A DNA stretch of 64,000 nt from Amycolatopsis sp. FDAARGOS 1241 (GTDB lineage Bacteria > Actinomycetota > Actinomycetes > Mycobacteriales > Pseudonocardiaceae). The notes beneath the pieces are model-generated. The model did not search any database. It was not told where the DNA came from and worked only from the letters and a program-made list of their open reading frames with translations. The stretch is from positions 310,001-374,000 of the forward strand of contig NZ_CP069526.1 of the NCBI RefSeq assembly GCF_016889705.1, written 5' to 3'. Below, piece after piece: positions 56,578 to 64,000 of this stretch. Position numbers and translations under genes: made by a program. Position 1 is the first letter of the stretch, and each line of letters begins with the position of its first letter.

Positions 56578-57948
56578 ATGACGGACGTGAGGGCGGAGGG
56601 TCCGGAAGTTCGGCAACCGGCGCTCCGGCGCGTGATGGGGCCGAAGCTGCTGCTGTTCTTCGTGGTCGGCGACATCATCGGCACAGGCGTGTACGCGCTG
56701 ACCGGCCAGGTCGCCGGCCGCGTCGGCGGGGCGCTGTGGCTGCCGTTCCTGCTGGCGTTCGTGGTCGCGTTCATGACCGCGTTCAGCTACCTGGAACTGG
56801 TCGGCAAGTACCCGCGGGCCGCGGGCGCCGCGCTGTACACGAACAGAGCGTTCGGCGTGCCGTTCCTGACGTTCATGGTCGCGTTCGCCGTGATGTGCTC
56901 CGGGATCACGTCCGCGTCGTCGGCCGCGGTGGCGTTCGGCGCGACCTACCTGGCCGCGTTCGTGAAGCTGCCGATGGTGCTCGTCGGCATCGGGTTCGTC
57001 CTCGCGCTGGCGCTGATCAACTTCCGTGGCGTCGGCGAATCGGTGAAGGCCAACGTGGCCCTCACCTGCATCGAGCTGTCCGGGCTGCTGATCATCATCG
57101 GCGTCGGCGTGTGGGCCGTGATCAACGGCGACGGCGAACCGGCGCGCCTGGTCGAGATCAACACGGCCGACAAGACGTGGCTCGTCGCCATCACGTCCGC
57201 GACCTCGCTCGCCTTCTTCGCCATGGTCGGGTTCGAGGACTCGGTGAACATGGCGGAGGAGTGCCACGACCCGGTGCGCATCTTCCCCAAGGCCATGTTG
57301 TGGGGCATGGTCGTCGCCGCGACGATCTACGTGCTGGTGTCCATCACGTCTTCGCTGCTCTTGCCGGCCGGCGACCTCGCCGCCGCCAAGAGCGACGCAC
57401 TGCTCAAGGTGCTCGACGTCGGCGCGCCAGGCTTCCCGCGGGAGATCTTCTCCGCCATCGGCCTGTTCGCGGTCATCAACTCGGCGCTGATCAACATGCT
57501 CATGGCCAGCCGCCTGCTCTACGGGCTGGCCAACGAGCGCGTACTGCCCGCCGTCTTCGGCCGGGTGCACAAGACGCGCAGCACGCCGTGGGTGTCGATC
57601 ATCTTCACCAGCGCCATCGCGATCCTCCTGGTGTCCTTTGTGGACATCAGTGCGCTCGGTGGCACGACGGCGCTCCTGCTGCTCGTGGTGTTCGCGATCG
57701 TCAACGTCGCCCTGCTCGTGCTGCGCAGGGACAAGGTGGTGCACAAGCACTTCCGCGCGCCCACCGCGATCCCCGTGCTCGCCGCGATCTTCTGCGTTTA
57801 CCTCGTGAGCCCGCTGTCGGGCCGGCCGGCGAGTGACTACGCCGTGGGCGCGATCCTGCTCGGCGTCGGTGTGGTGCTGTGGTTCGTCAACTGGCTGGTG
57901 AAGCGCGGCCTCGACCGCCGCGAGGTCAAACGCGGTTCGGCCGGCTGA
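56578..57948 (+). CDS. APC-superfamily amino acid permease
   Basis: Transporter of 456 residues, ATG at 56578. The first helix has the FFVVGDIIGTGVYALTG substrate/ion motif (GxG) of the LeuT-fold APC family; about 12 membrane segments follow, with FFAMVGFEDSVNMAEECHDP in the middle, usual for cationic or polar amino acid carriers. Its 3' end overlaps the convergent MBL remnant by about 20 bp. Confidence 0.88.
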   Translation: MTDVRAEGPEVRQPALRRVMGPKLLLFFVVGDIIGTGVYALTGQVAGRVGGALWLPFLLAFVVAFMTAFSYLELVGKYPRAAGAALYTNRAFGVPFLTFMVAFAVMCSGITSASSAAVAFGATYLAAFVKLPMVLVGIGFVLALALINFRGVGESVKANVALTCIELSGLLIIIGVGVWAVINGDGEPARLVEINTADKTWLVAITSATSLAFFAMVGFEDSVNMAEECHDPVRIFPKAMLWGMVVAATIYVLVSITSSLLLPAGDLAAAKSDALLKVLDVGAPGFPREIFSAIGLFAVINSALINMLMASRLLYGLANERVLPAVFGRVHKTRSTPWVSIIFTSAIAILLVSFVDISALGGTTALLLLVVFAIVNVALLVLRRDKVVHKHFRAPTAIPVLAAIFCVYLVSPLSGRPASDYAVGAILLGVGVVLWFVNWLVKRGLDRREVKRGSAG

Positions 57949-58733
57949 GGCGCTCGAAGTCGGTGAGGTCGTGGGCGGCGAAGATCGTCACCTCGCCGGA
58001 CTGGCGCAGTTCCCGTAGGCGCCGCTGGTTCGCGATGCGCTGCGCGGGCGCCGTCTGCACGAGCCGTTCGAACATCGCCAGACCCGGCGGGATGGCCGGC
58101 GGCTCGTCGATCTCCGCGTGGAAGAAGTACGCGTCGCCGGCGTTGGGCAGCCAGCCGGTGTCCGTGTGGACGGCGATGCCGGCGTGGCCGGGTGTGTGGC
58201 CCGCGAGCGGGACGAGCGCGATGTCCGGCACGCCGTCGAGCTCGCGCACGGCGAGAAGCCGAACCAGTTGTCGCCCGCGTCCGCGTAGGACGTCCACTGT
58301 GGACCGTGGGCGAACTGCACGCGGCGGTACCGCTTGTTCCCCGCGTGGTACGCGGCCAGCTCCGCCGCGTATACGTGCACCCGCGCGTGCGGGAAGTCGA
58401 CGAGTCCGCCCGCGTGGTCGAGGCGAGGTGCGTCAGCACGATGTCGCGCACATCCGCCGGGTCGAAGCCGAGCGCGCGGATCTGGCTGACGGCCGTCTCG
58501 TGCGCGCGGGCCACGGGCTGTGACAACGCGAGGAACCACCGGCCCAGCCAGCGCACCGGCTCGCTGACGGCGGGTGTCCCCATGCCCGTCTCGATCAGCA
58601 CGAGGCCGGTGGCGGTTTCGAGCAGCAGGCAGTGGCACACGAGCTTGGCGCGCCGCAGCAAACCGGGGCGGCCGTCGACGAGCTTGCCACCGAACGGGGC
58701 CATGGTGCCGGTGTTCAGGTGGTGCACGCGCAT
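57926..58733 (-). pseudogene. Metallo-beta-lactamase-fold hydrolase with two frameshifts
   Basis: Starts ATG 58731-58733 (MRVHHLNTGTMAPFGGKLVDG) and is normal to DVRDIVLTHL. There one base appears lost in the metal motif (near 58430), and HAGGLVDFPHARVHVYAAEL...GDNWFGF continues in another frame. A second single-base loss near 58265 returns the frame for VRELDGVPDIALVPLAGHTPGHAG to the end. Restoring two bases gives a full quorum-lactonase-like MBL protein of about 270 residues. Overlaps the upstream tetR stop (TGATG). Confidence 0.82.
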
Positions 58734-59311
58734 CACGCGAACTCCCTCTCTGCGGTCGTGTGCAGGTGGGCCGCGATCGCGCGCAGCGGCGCGACGTCGC
58801 GGCGGGTCTTGGCGAACAGCAGCGCGCCCTCGATCGAGGCGAGCACCACCGTCGCCAGCGAAGTAGCACGCTCGGCCGGCAAGCCCTGGCGCGTGAAGTA
58901 CTCGGCGAGCGAGTGCTCCCACGAGCGGTAGCCTTCGTCGCACGCCTGGCGGATCAGGCGACTTTCGGCGGCGGCCTCCAGTGCGACTGTCGCAAGTGGA
59001 CACCCGCGCTGGAAATCGGACTCCGTGAGCGCGGTCGTGAGGGTGTCCACCACCGCGGCGATCGCAGCCGCGGGATCCGGCGCCGCGGCGACCACGGCGC
59101 TGAGCATTTCGGCGATCCGCTCGCTCGACAGCCGCACGGCCTCGGCCGCCAGTTGCTCCTTACCACCGGGGAAGTGGAAGTACAGCGAACCCCTCGGCGC
59201 CCCGCCCGCTGCGACGAGCTGGGTGAGGCCAGTGGCGTGGTAGCCCTGCGCCTGGAACAGCTCGGCGGCGGAGTCGAGCATGCGGCGGCGGGAGTCGGTG
59301 CGGCGGACCAT
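58733..59311 (-). CDS. TetR-family regulator (LmrA/YxaF-like)
   Basis: Protein of 192 residues from ATG 59309-59311. HTH region: LDSAAELFQAQGYHATGLTQLVAAGGAPRGSLYFHFPGGKEQL (clear piece: GGAPRGSLYFHFPGGKEQL). The C-terminal TDFQRGCPLATVALE-like stretch (SDFQRGCPLATVALEAA) defines the LmrA/YxaF group. It is cotranscribed with the broken MBL gene and diverges from the aldose epimerase; a GACCGGTC palindrome lies in between. Confidence 0.9.
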   Translation of the reverse strand: MVRRTDSRRRMLDSAAELFQAQGYHATGLTQLVAAGGAPRGSLYFHFPGGKEQLAAEAVRLSSERIAEMLSAVVAAAPDPAAAIAAVVDTLTTALTESDFQRGCPLATVALEAAAESRLIRQACDEGYRSWEHSLAEYFTRQGLPAERATSLATVVLASIEGALLFAKTRRDVAPLRAIAAHLHTTAEREFA

Positions 59312-59329
59312 GACGTCACCGTAGCTCAA

Positions 59330-59353
59330 ACTATGACGACCGGTCTAGTTAGT
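59330..59353. promoter_or_regulatory. Candidate TetR operator between tetR and epimerase genes
   Basis: The centre GACCGGTC (59338-59345) is a perfect 8-bp palindrome flanked by AACTAT on the left and TAGTTA on the right. LmrA/YxaF-type repressors are known to use sites with a TAGACC/GGTCTA core. It is 18 bp upstream of the tetR start. Confidence 0.6.
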
Positions 59354-59399
59354 TTCGGCCGGGCACGACGGACGGCTGTGCGCCGGTAATGTCTGCGGC

Positions 59400-60305
59400 A
59401 TGGCCAATCCCACCGGAGAGCAGTTCGAGATCACCCGCGGCAACGCCCGCGCCGTCGTCACCGAGATCGGTGCCGGCCTGCGCGTGTTCGAGGTCGGCGG
59501 CGTGCCCTACGTCGAGGAGTTCGAGGCGGACGAGAAGCCGCCGAAGGGCCTCGGTCAGGTGCTGCTCCCGTGGCCGAACCGCACCAAGGGCGGCGAGTGG
59601 GAGTTCCAGGGCGAGAAGCAGCAGCTCGAGATCACCGAAGAAGCGCGCGGCAACGCGATCCACGGTCTCACGCGGCACAAGGAGTGGGAGCTGCTGGAGC
59701 ACGCCGAGTCGTCGATCACGCTCGCGGTCGACGTCGAGGTGCAGCCCGGCTGGCCGGTCCCGCTGCGCGCCACGATCACCTACGACCTGCACCCGCGCGA
59801 GCTCACGATCACCCACGAGATCCGCAACGAGGGTGAGCAGCCGATCGGCGTCGGCGTCGGCACGCACCCGTACTTCCGCATCGGCGACGTGCCCACCGAC
59901 GAGCTGACCCTCACGCTGCCCGCTTCGCGCGTGCGCCCGTACGTCGCCGACCAGCAGATGCCGTACGCGGACGAACAAGACGTCGAGGGCACCGAGTACG
60001 ACTTCCGCGGCGGCAAGGTGCTCGCGGGCGTCGACCTCGACACCGCCTTCGGTTCGCTGGCGACGGCTGACGACGGCACGCACCACCACGTGCTCACCCA
60101 CCAGGACAAGCAGTTGCTGGTCTGGACCGGTCCCGACTTCCGCTGGGTGCAGGTGTTCACGCCCGATGACCTGACCGGCCGCGGCCGCGCCGTCGCGATC
60201 GAGCCGATGACCTGCCCGGCCGACGCGCTCAACACGGGCACCGACCTCATCGAGCTGGAGCCCGCGACGTCGTGGTCGGGTAGCTGGGGGATCCGCGTCC
60301 TGTGA
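59400..60305 (+). CDS. Aldose 1-epimerase family protein
   Basis: Protein of 301 residues of the galactose mutarotase fold. IHGLTRHKEWELLE, GVGTHPYFRIGD and AIEPMTCPADALNTG hold the catalytic His and Glu residues. The family also includes glucose-6-phosphate epimerases, so the sugar is uncertain. ATG at 59400. The stop overlaps the GTG of the next gene. Confidence 0.88.
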   Translation: MANPTGEQFEITRGNARAVVTEIGAGLRVFEVGGVPYVEEFEADEKPPKGLGQVLLPWPNRTKGGEWEFQGEKQQLEITEEARGNAIHGLTRHKEWELLEHAESSITLAVDVEVQPGWPVPLRATITYDLHPRELTITHEIRNEGEQPIGVGVGTHPYFRIGDVPTDELTLTLPASRVRPYVADQQMPYADEQDVEGTEYDFRGGKVLAGVDLDTAFGSLATADDGTHHHVLTHQDKQLLVWTGPDFRWVQVFTPDDLTGRGRAVAIEPMTCPADALNTGTDLIELEPATSWSGSWGIRVL

Positions 60306-60784
60306 CGCCGGAGCTGCTGACCGAGGCCGACGCCGGGGAGCTGCTCACGGTGCAGCGCGCCGCGTACCTGTCGGAAGCTCGCGCGCACCGGAACTTCGAC
60401 CTCCCTCCGCTGGTGGAGACGGTGGAGCAGGTGCGCGCGGCGCTCGCAGATCCGGCGTGGCGGGTGTGGGGCGTGCGTGACGGTGGCCGGCTGATCGCGA
60501 CCGTGCGGCTTCGCGTGGCCGGTGCCGTCGGCGAGGTCGCGCGGCTGGCCGTCGCGCCCGACCGGCAGGGCGAAGGCCTCGGCAGCGCGTTGCTGCTGGC
60601 GGCGGAAGAGCTTGCGCCCGCTGAGGTCACGCGCTTCCGGCTCTTCACCGGTGAGCGTTCGGCCGGCCCACTGCACGTGTACGCGAAGCTCGGCTACCGC
60701 GAGACGCACCGCAGCCCGGAAGCGGACTACCAGCTCATCCACCTCGAAAAGCCCCGCGGTCGCGCGCCGGCGGCAATTCGTTAG
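60302..60784 (+). CDS. GNAT-family N-acetyltransferase
   Basis: Protein of 160 residues, GTG overlapping the epimerase stop by 4 bp. The acetyl-CoA loop is LAVAPDRQGEGLGSALL (R/Q-x-x-G-x-G/A), followed by the beta-bulge region RFRLFTGERSAGPLHVYAKLGYRE. N-terminal alpha1-alpha2 segment YLSEARAHRNFDLPPLVETV. Substrate unknown. Confidence 0.9.
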   Translation: MTPELLTEADAGELLTVQRAAYLSEARAHRNFDLPPLVETVEQVRAALADPAWRVWGVRDGGRLIATVRLRVAGAVGEVARLAVAPDRQGEGLGSALLLAAEELAPAEVTRFRLFTGERSAGPLHVYAKLGYRETHRSPEADYQLIHLEKPRGRAPAAIR

Positions 60785-60795
60785 CGTGTCAAACT

Positions 60796-62016
60796 ATGGC
60801 ATCCAAGGCGATTGTGGGGGGCTACGTCGTCCCCGTTGGTGCGGCACCCATCGAGGACGGCACCGTGCTCATCGAAGACGGCAAGATCGTCCAGGTCGGG
60901 GCGGCCGCTGACGTCGACGTCCCGGAGGACGCCGAGCTGGTCGACGCGTCCGGCAGCTGGGTCCTGCCGGGCTTCATCGACGCGCACGCGCACCTGGGCG
61001 TCCACGAAGACGGCGAAGGCTGGGCCGGCAACGACACCAACGAGATGACCGACCCGATCGGCGCCCGCTTCCGCGCGGTCGACGGCATCGACCCGTACGA
61101 GCCGGGCTTCGACGACGCGCTGTCCGGCGGCGTGACGAGCGTCGTCATCAAGCCGGGGTCCGGCAACCCGATCGGCGGCCAGACCATCGGTGTGAAGACG
61201 TGGGGCCGCAGCGTCCTCGACATGATCTTCGCCGAGCAGGTGAGCGTGAAGAGCGCGCTGGGCGAGAACCCGAAGCGCGTGTATGGCGACAAGAAGCAGA
61301 CGCCCTCGACCCGGCTCGGCGTCGCGGCGATCCTGCGTGAGGCGTTCACCAAGGCCCGCAACTACCAGGCCAAGCGCACGCACGCGGAGTCCGAGGGCAA
61401 GCCGCACGAGGTCGACCTGACCAACGAGACCCTCGCGAAGGTCCTCGACGGCGAGCTGTACTGGGACCAGCACGTGCACCGCGCCGACGACATCGTCACG
61501 GCGCTGCGCCTGGCCGACGAGTTCGGCTACAAGCTCGTGATCAACCACGGCACCGAGGGCCACCTCATCGCCGACCTCCTGGCCGAGCGCGGCGTTCCCG
61601 TGATCCTCGGCCCCCTGTTCACCACGAAGTCCAAGGTCGAGCTGCGCAACCGCACGCTGCGCTCCGCGGGCATCCTCGCGCGGGCGGGCGTGAAGATCGC
61701 GATCACCACCGATCACCCCGTGGTGCCGATCAACTTCCTCGTCTACCAGGCCGCCCTCGCCGTGAAGGAAGGCCTGGACCCCGAGACGGCCCTGCGGGCC
61801 CTGACGGCGCACCCCGCCGAGATGCTCGGCCTGGCCGACCGCATCGGCACCCTGGCGCCCGGCCTGGACGCCGACGTGGTCCTCTGGTCGGGCGACCCGC
61901 TGGACGTCATGAACCGCGCCCTGCGCGTCTTCGTCCGCGGCCGCGAGGTTTACCACTACGACGAGGCCACCGGCGAGGGCGTCGCCGAGGATCGGCGTTA
62001 CCGCGAGACCCGTTGA
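60796..62016 (+). CDS. Metal-dependent amidohydrolase
   Basis: Enzyme of 406 residues from ATG 60796. The metal motif DAHAHLG gives His64 and His66; LVINHGTEGHLIADLLAE supplies later His ligands, and AITTDHPVVPINFL the catalytic Asp. GLADRIGTLAPGLDADVVLWSGDP is the C-terminal beta-sandwich closing motif. Similar to imidazolonepropionase-like and prolidase-type amidohydrolases; no histidine-degradation genes are near. Ends before a strong terminator. Confidence 0.88.
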   Translation: MASKAIVGGYVVPVGAAPIEDGTVLIEDGKIVQVGAAADVDVPEDAELVDASGSWVLPGFIDAHAHLGVHEDGEGWAGNDTNEMTDPIGARFRAVDGIDPYEPGFDDALSGGVTSVVIKPGSGNPIGGQTIGVKTWGRSVLDMIFAEQVSVKSALGENPKRVYGDKKQTPSTRLGVAAILREAFTKARNYQAKRTHAESEGKPHEVDLTNETLAKVLDGELYWDQHVHRADDIVTALRLADEFGYKLVINHGTEGHLIADLLAERGVPVILGPLFTTKSKVELRNRTLRSAGILARAGVKIAITTDHPVVPINFLVYQAALAVKEGLDPETALRALTAHPAEMLGLADRIGTLAPGLDADVVLWSGDPLDVMNRALRVFVRGREVYHYDEATGEGVAEDRRYRETR

Positions 62017-62022
62017 CGCACA

Positions 62023-62062
62023 ACCGCTTGCGGCGCCGGGGTTTCCTGGCGCCGCAAGCGGT
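62023..62062. terminator. Bidirectional terminator after the amidohydrolase
   Basis: ACCGCTTGCGGCGCC (62023-62037) and GGCGCCGCAAGCGGT (62048-62062) form a perfect 15-bp stem with a 10-nt loop, 7 bp after the stop. It also closes the convergent Uma2 remnant. Confidence 0.88.
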
Positions 62063-62601
62063 GAGCGTGGTGAGGTCGATGTTCGCGGGAAACGGCTCGC
62101 TGGTGGCGAAAACCCCGGTGACGGCCGGTGCGTCCGGGTAGTCGAGCTCGCCGGCCTGGTGGCAGGCGACGACGGAAACCGGGTCGCCGAGGTCGACGAT
62201 CCAGTAGCACGGGAGGCCGGCGTCGGCGTACTCCTCGTGCTTGGTGACGTGGTCGGTGCGCTTCGATCCCGGCGACACGATCTCCACCGCTACCAGGACC
62301 TCGTCGGCGCGCAGCATGCCACCGTCGCGTGTGACTGCCGCTTCGGTGGTCACTACCAGGTGGTGGCCACTACCAGGCCGACGCGAGAACCCGGGTTGGC
62401 CGGCGGTTCAAGCTGCCCGGCCGGGTCGACGGTGGCCGCGTTGTGTCGCGGCCTCGAGCCGGGTGCCGGCACGAGGCGGCCTTCGACGAGTTCGGTGATG
62501 CAGGATTCGGTTTTTCCGAGAGCCGCATATTCCTCGCTCGACACCAGACGGCCCGGTGCAGGCCAGCGGAGCTCGCACCCGGGCGGGTTGTCGGAGGTCA
62601 T
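62063..62601 (-). pseudogene. Uma2-family (PD-D/ExK nuclease fold) gene, broken
   Basis: N-terminal part from ATG 62599-62601: [37 protein letters not shown], split here as SSEEYAALGKTESCITELVE and [14 protein letters not shown], typical of Uma2. The frame hits a stop at 62353 after GLVVATTW. The rest (TEAAVTRDGGMLRADEVLVAVEIVSPGSKRTDH, with the VEIVSPGS active-site strand) continues in another frame. A tandem near-copy of CTGGTAGTGGCCACCAC sits at the break and a middle stretch, including the usual PDLVV aspartate, is missing. Confidence 0.78.
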
Positions 62602-62665
62602 GTCGGCACCACTCTCCTACTTCGGGCGAGCACAGGGGTGCCGAGTGCTGCGGTGAGTGAGGGCG

Positions 62666-63811
62666 TCAGGAAGCCTTCAAGGCCCGTGCGATGACCATCC
62701 GCTGGATCTGGTTCGTCCCCTCGAAGATCTGGGGCACCTTCGCCTCCCGCAGGTAGCGCTCGACCGGGAAGTCGCGCGTGTAGCCGGCGCCGCCGAGGAC
62801 CTGGACGGCGTCGGTGGTGACTTTCATGGCGCCGTCGGTCGCGACGAGTTTCGCGATGGAGGACTGGCGCTGGAAGTCGAGGCCGCGGTCGCGGCGGCGG
62901 GCGGCTTCCAGGTAGGTCGCGCGGGCCGATTCGACGGTCGCGGCCATGTCGGCCAGCAGGAACTCCAGGCCCTGGAACTCGATGATCGGCTTGCCGAACT
63001 GGGTGCGGCCCTTGGCGTAGGCGACGGCTTCGTCGAGGGCAGCCTGGGCGAGGCCCACCGCGCACGCCGCGATGCCGAGGCGGCCGGAGCTCAGGGACGA
63101 CAGGGCGATCTTCAGGCCCGCGCCCTCGTCGCCGACCAAGCGCGAAACAGGGACCTGCGCGTGGTCGAAGATCATCTGGGCCGTCGGTGAGCCGGTGAGG
63201 CCCATCTTGCGTTCGCGCGGGGCCGCCGACAGGCCCGGAGTAGCGCCGTCCACCAGCAGGCACGAGATGCCGTGGCCGCCGTCGTCGCTCGTGCGGACCA
63301 TGGTCGTGTAGAAGTCCGCGACGCCGGCGTGGGTGATCCACGCCTTGGTGCCGTTCACCACGTACTGGTCGCCCTCGCGGCGGGCGCGGGTCGACAGCGC
63401 GGCCGCGTCGGAGCCCGCGTGCGTTTCGGACAGGGCGTACGCCCCCAGCAACGAGCCGCCCAGCATGTCCGGTAGCCACTGCGCCCGCTGCTCGTCCGTG
63501 CCGTAGTGGGCCAGCGCGTAGCACGACATCGTGTGCACCGACAGCCCCACACCCACCGTCATCCACGCGGCGGCGATCTCCTCGAGCGCCTGCAGGTAGA
63601 CCTCGTACGGCAGCTCCGCGCCGCCCCAGCGCTCGGGGTAGGGCAGGCCCAGCAGCCCGGACTTGCCGAGCAGCGTGAACTGCTCGCGCGGGAACTGCTC
63701 CGCCTCTTCGGCCGCGGCGGCGCGGGGCTTCAGCTCGTCGCGCGCGATCTCCGTGACCAGGTTCAGCAGGTCTTCGGCCTCGGTGGTGGGCAGCAGTCGT
63801 TCTGCCGGCAT
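62666..63811 (-). CDS. Acyl-CoA dehydrogenase
   Basis: FAD enzyme of 381 residues; ATG 63809-63811 with GGAGGAG upstream. YALSETHAGSD is the flavin/substrate loop, VNGTKAWITHAG the FAD motif, RTQFGKPIIEFQG the mid-domain and FEGTNQIQRM the C-terminal motif with the catalytic Glu near residue 364. The chain length it prefers is not readable. A palindromic operator lies just upstream and a TetR-like gene diverges from it, suggesting acyl-CoA-responsive repression. Confidence 0.93.
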   Translation of the reverse strand: MPAERLLPTTEAEDLLNLVTEIARDELKPRAAAAEEAEQFPREQFTLLGKSGLLGLPYPERWGGAELPYEVYLQALEEIAAAWMTVGVGLSVHTMSCYALAHYGTDEQRAQWLPDMLGGSLLGAYALSETHAGSDAAALSTRARREGDQYVVNGTKAWITHAGVADFYTTMVRTSDDGGHGISCLLVDGATPGLSAAPRERKMGLTGSPTAQMIFDHAQVPVSRLVGDEGAGLKIALSSLSSGRLGIAACAVGLAQAALDEAVAYAKGRTQFGKPIIEFQGLEFLLADMAATVESARATYLEAARRRDRGLDFQRQSSIAKLVATDGAMKVTTDAVQVLGGAGYTRDFPVERYLREAKVPQIFEGTNQIQRMVIARALKAS

Positions 63812-63843
63812 GTCTCCTCCAGCGGCGATCGAGCGGAGCAGCG

Positions 63844-63859
63844 GTACTGAAAACAGTAC
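63844..63859. promoter_or_regulatory. Operator palindrome between fadE-like and tetR-like genes
   Basis: GTACTGAAAACAGTAC is a perfect 6+4+6 palindrome 33 bp upstream of the acyl-CoA dehydrogenase start. A further GAGAGTACCGTA at 63871-63882 could be a second half-site. Confidence 0.7.
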
Positions 63860-63946
63860 TGGGGGCCGTTTGAGAGTACCGTATGGAGGACGCGGCCGTC
63901 CTGGATTCATGAGGGATAGTGGCTCGATCACGAAAGCTGGTGGCCG

Positions 63947-64000
63947 ATGACCGCACCCGAAGCCCGCCGCCGCCCGACGGCGCGGCAGCAGGCGCTGCTC
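63947..64000 (+). CDS. Start of a divergent TetR-like regulator (truncated by window end)
   Basis: Only 18 codons are visible (MTAPEARRRPTARQQALL). The basic, Arg-rich opening followed by RQQALL is common at the start of TetR proteins, whose first helix begins about here. Divergence from the acyl-CoA dehydrogenase across a palindrome supports the guess. The HTH is beyond the edge. Confidence 0.5.
   Translation, partial: MTAPEARRRPTARQQALL

Overview
The window is about 64 kb of very GC-rich DNA (third codon positions almost always G or C, many GTG and TTG starts, tight four-base gene overlaps). Gene content points to a mycolate-free or mycolate-related actinomycete, most likely Pseudonocardiaceae and Amycolatopsis-like: an Rpf-type transglycosylase under a c-di-AMP riboswitch, an orphan ESX substrate cluster with EspG and DUF3558 lipoproteins, SepH, DUF3027, DUF2771 and DUF2530 proteins, and many TetR regulators. 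The order rpf - moaD - moaA - YccF - cspB - DUF2771 - MFS - DUF3027 - MarR - TrmH - DUF2537 - sepH - serC - citA follows, from memory, the Mycobacterium tuberculosis stretch Rv0867c to Rv0889c. The window is therefore a conserved actinobacterial backbone with lineage-specific insertions.

Layout. 1-2.5 kb: truncated rpf with riboswitch and CRP site, then moaD/moaA for molybdenum cofactor. 2.9-6 kb: a Mop/HTH regulator and modABC molybdate uptake operon. 6-9 kb: HAD phosphatase, metallophosphoesterase, YccF and PhzF-like proteins. 9.3-12.7 kb: ESX-associated cluster (PPE-like protein, small partner, DUF3558 lipoprotein, EspG). 12.8-17.9 kb: acyl-CoA ligase, R2-like ligand-binding oxidase with its TetR repressor and a near-textbook operator, HAD protein, cold-shock protein. 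18-29 kb: DUF2771 lipoprotein, MFS protein, glutamine cyclotransferase, DUF3027 protein with an enormous Ala/Glu/Pro tail, sacsin-like ATPase, DUF2530 protein, purine permease.

28.9-35.7 kb: MarR/MFS pair, then an iron and oxidative-stress island: an orphan IdeR/DmdR-type iron box that drives no gene but a short transcript ending at a strong hairpin (best candidate for something undescribed), arylamine N-acetyltransferase, superoxide dismutase, heme oxygenase with TetR, and a glutamate-cysteine ligase family protein. 36-41.6 kb: TrmH methyltransferase, DUF2537, MmcQ/YjbR, SepH, SerC, serine hydrolase. 41.6-46.5 kb: a wrecked ABC transporter/two-component operon (scrambled segments on both strands, damaged P-loop, frameshifts) and a fused epoxide hydrolase/SDR enzyme followed by a TetR remnant without its DNA-binding domain. 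46.5-52.4 kb: citrate synthase 2 and a complete ureABCFGD operon.

52.7-64 kb: TetR, pdxH, MFS exporter, lipoprotein, APC permease, a frameshifted metallo-beta-lactamase-fold gene with TetR, aldose epimerase, GNAT, amidohydrolase, a broken Uma2-family gene, an acyl-CoA dehydrogenase and the start of a divergent TetR-like gene. No rRNA, tRNA, CRISPR array or intact insertion sequence was seen. Gene starts were chosen by reading frame, overlap and ribosome-binding sites and are often uncertain by a few codons. Family names rest on recognised motifs, not on a database search.
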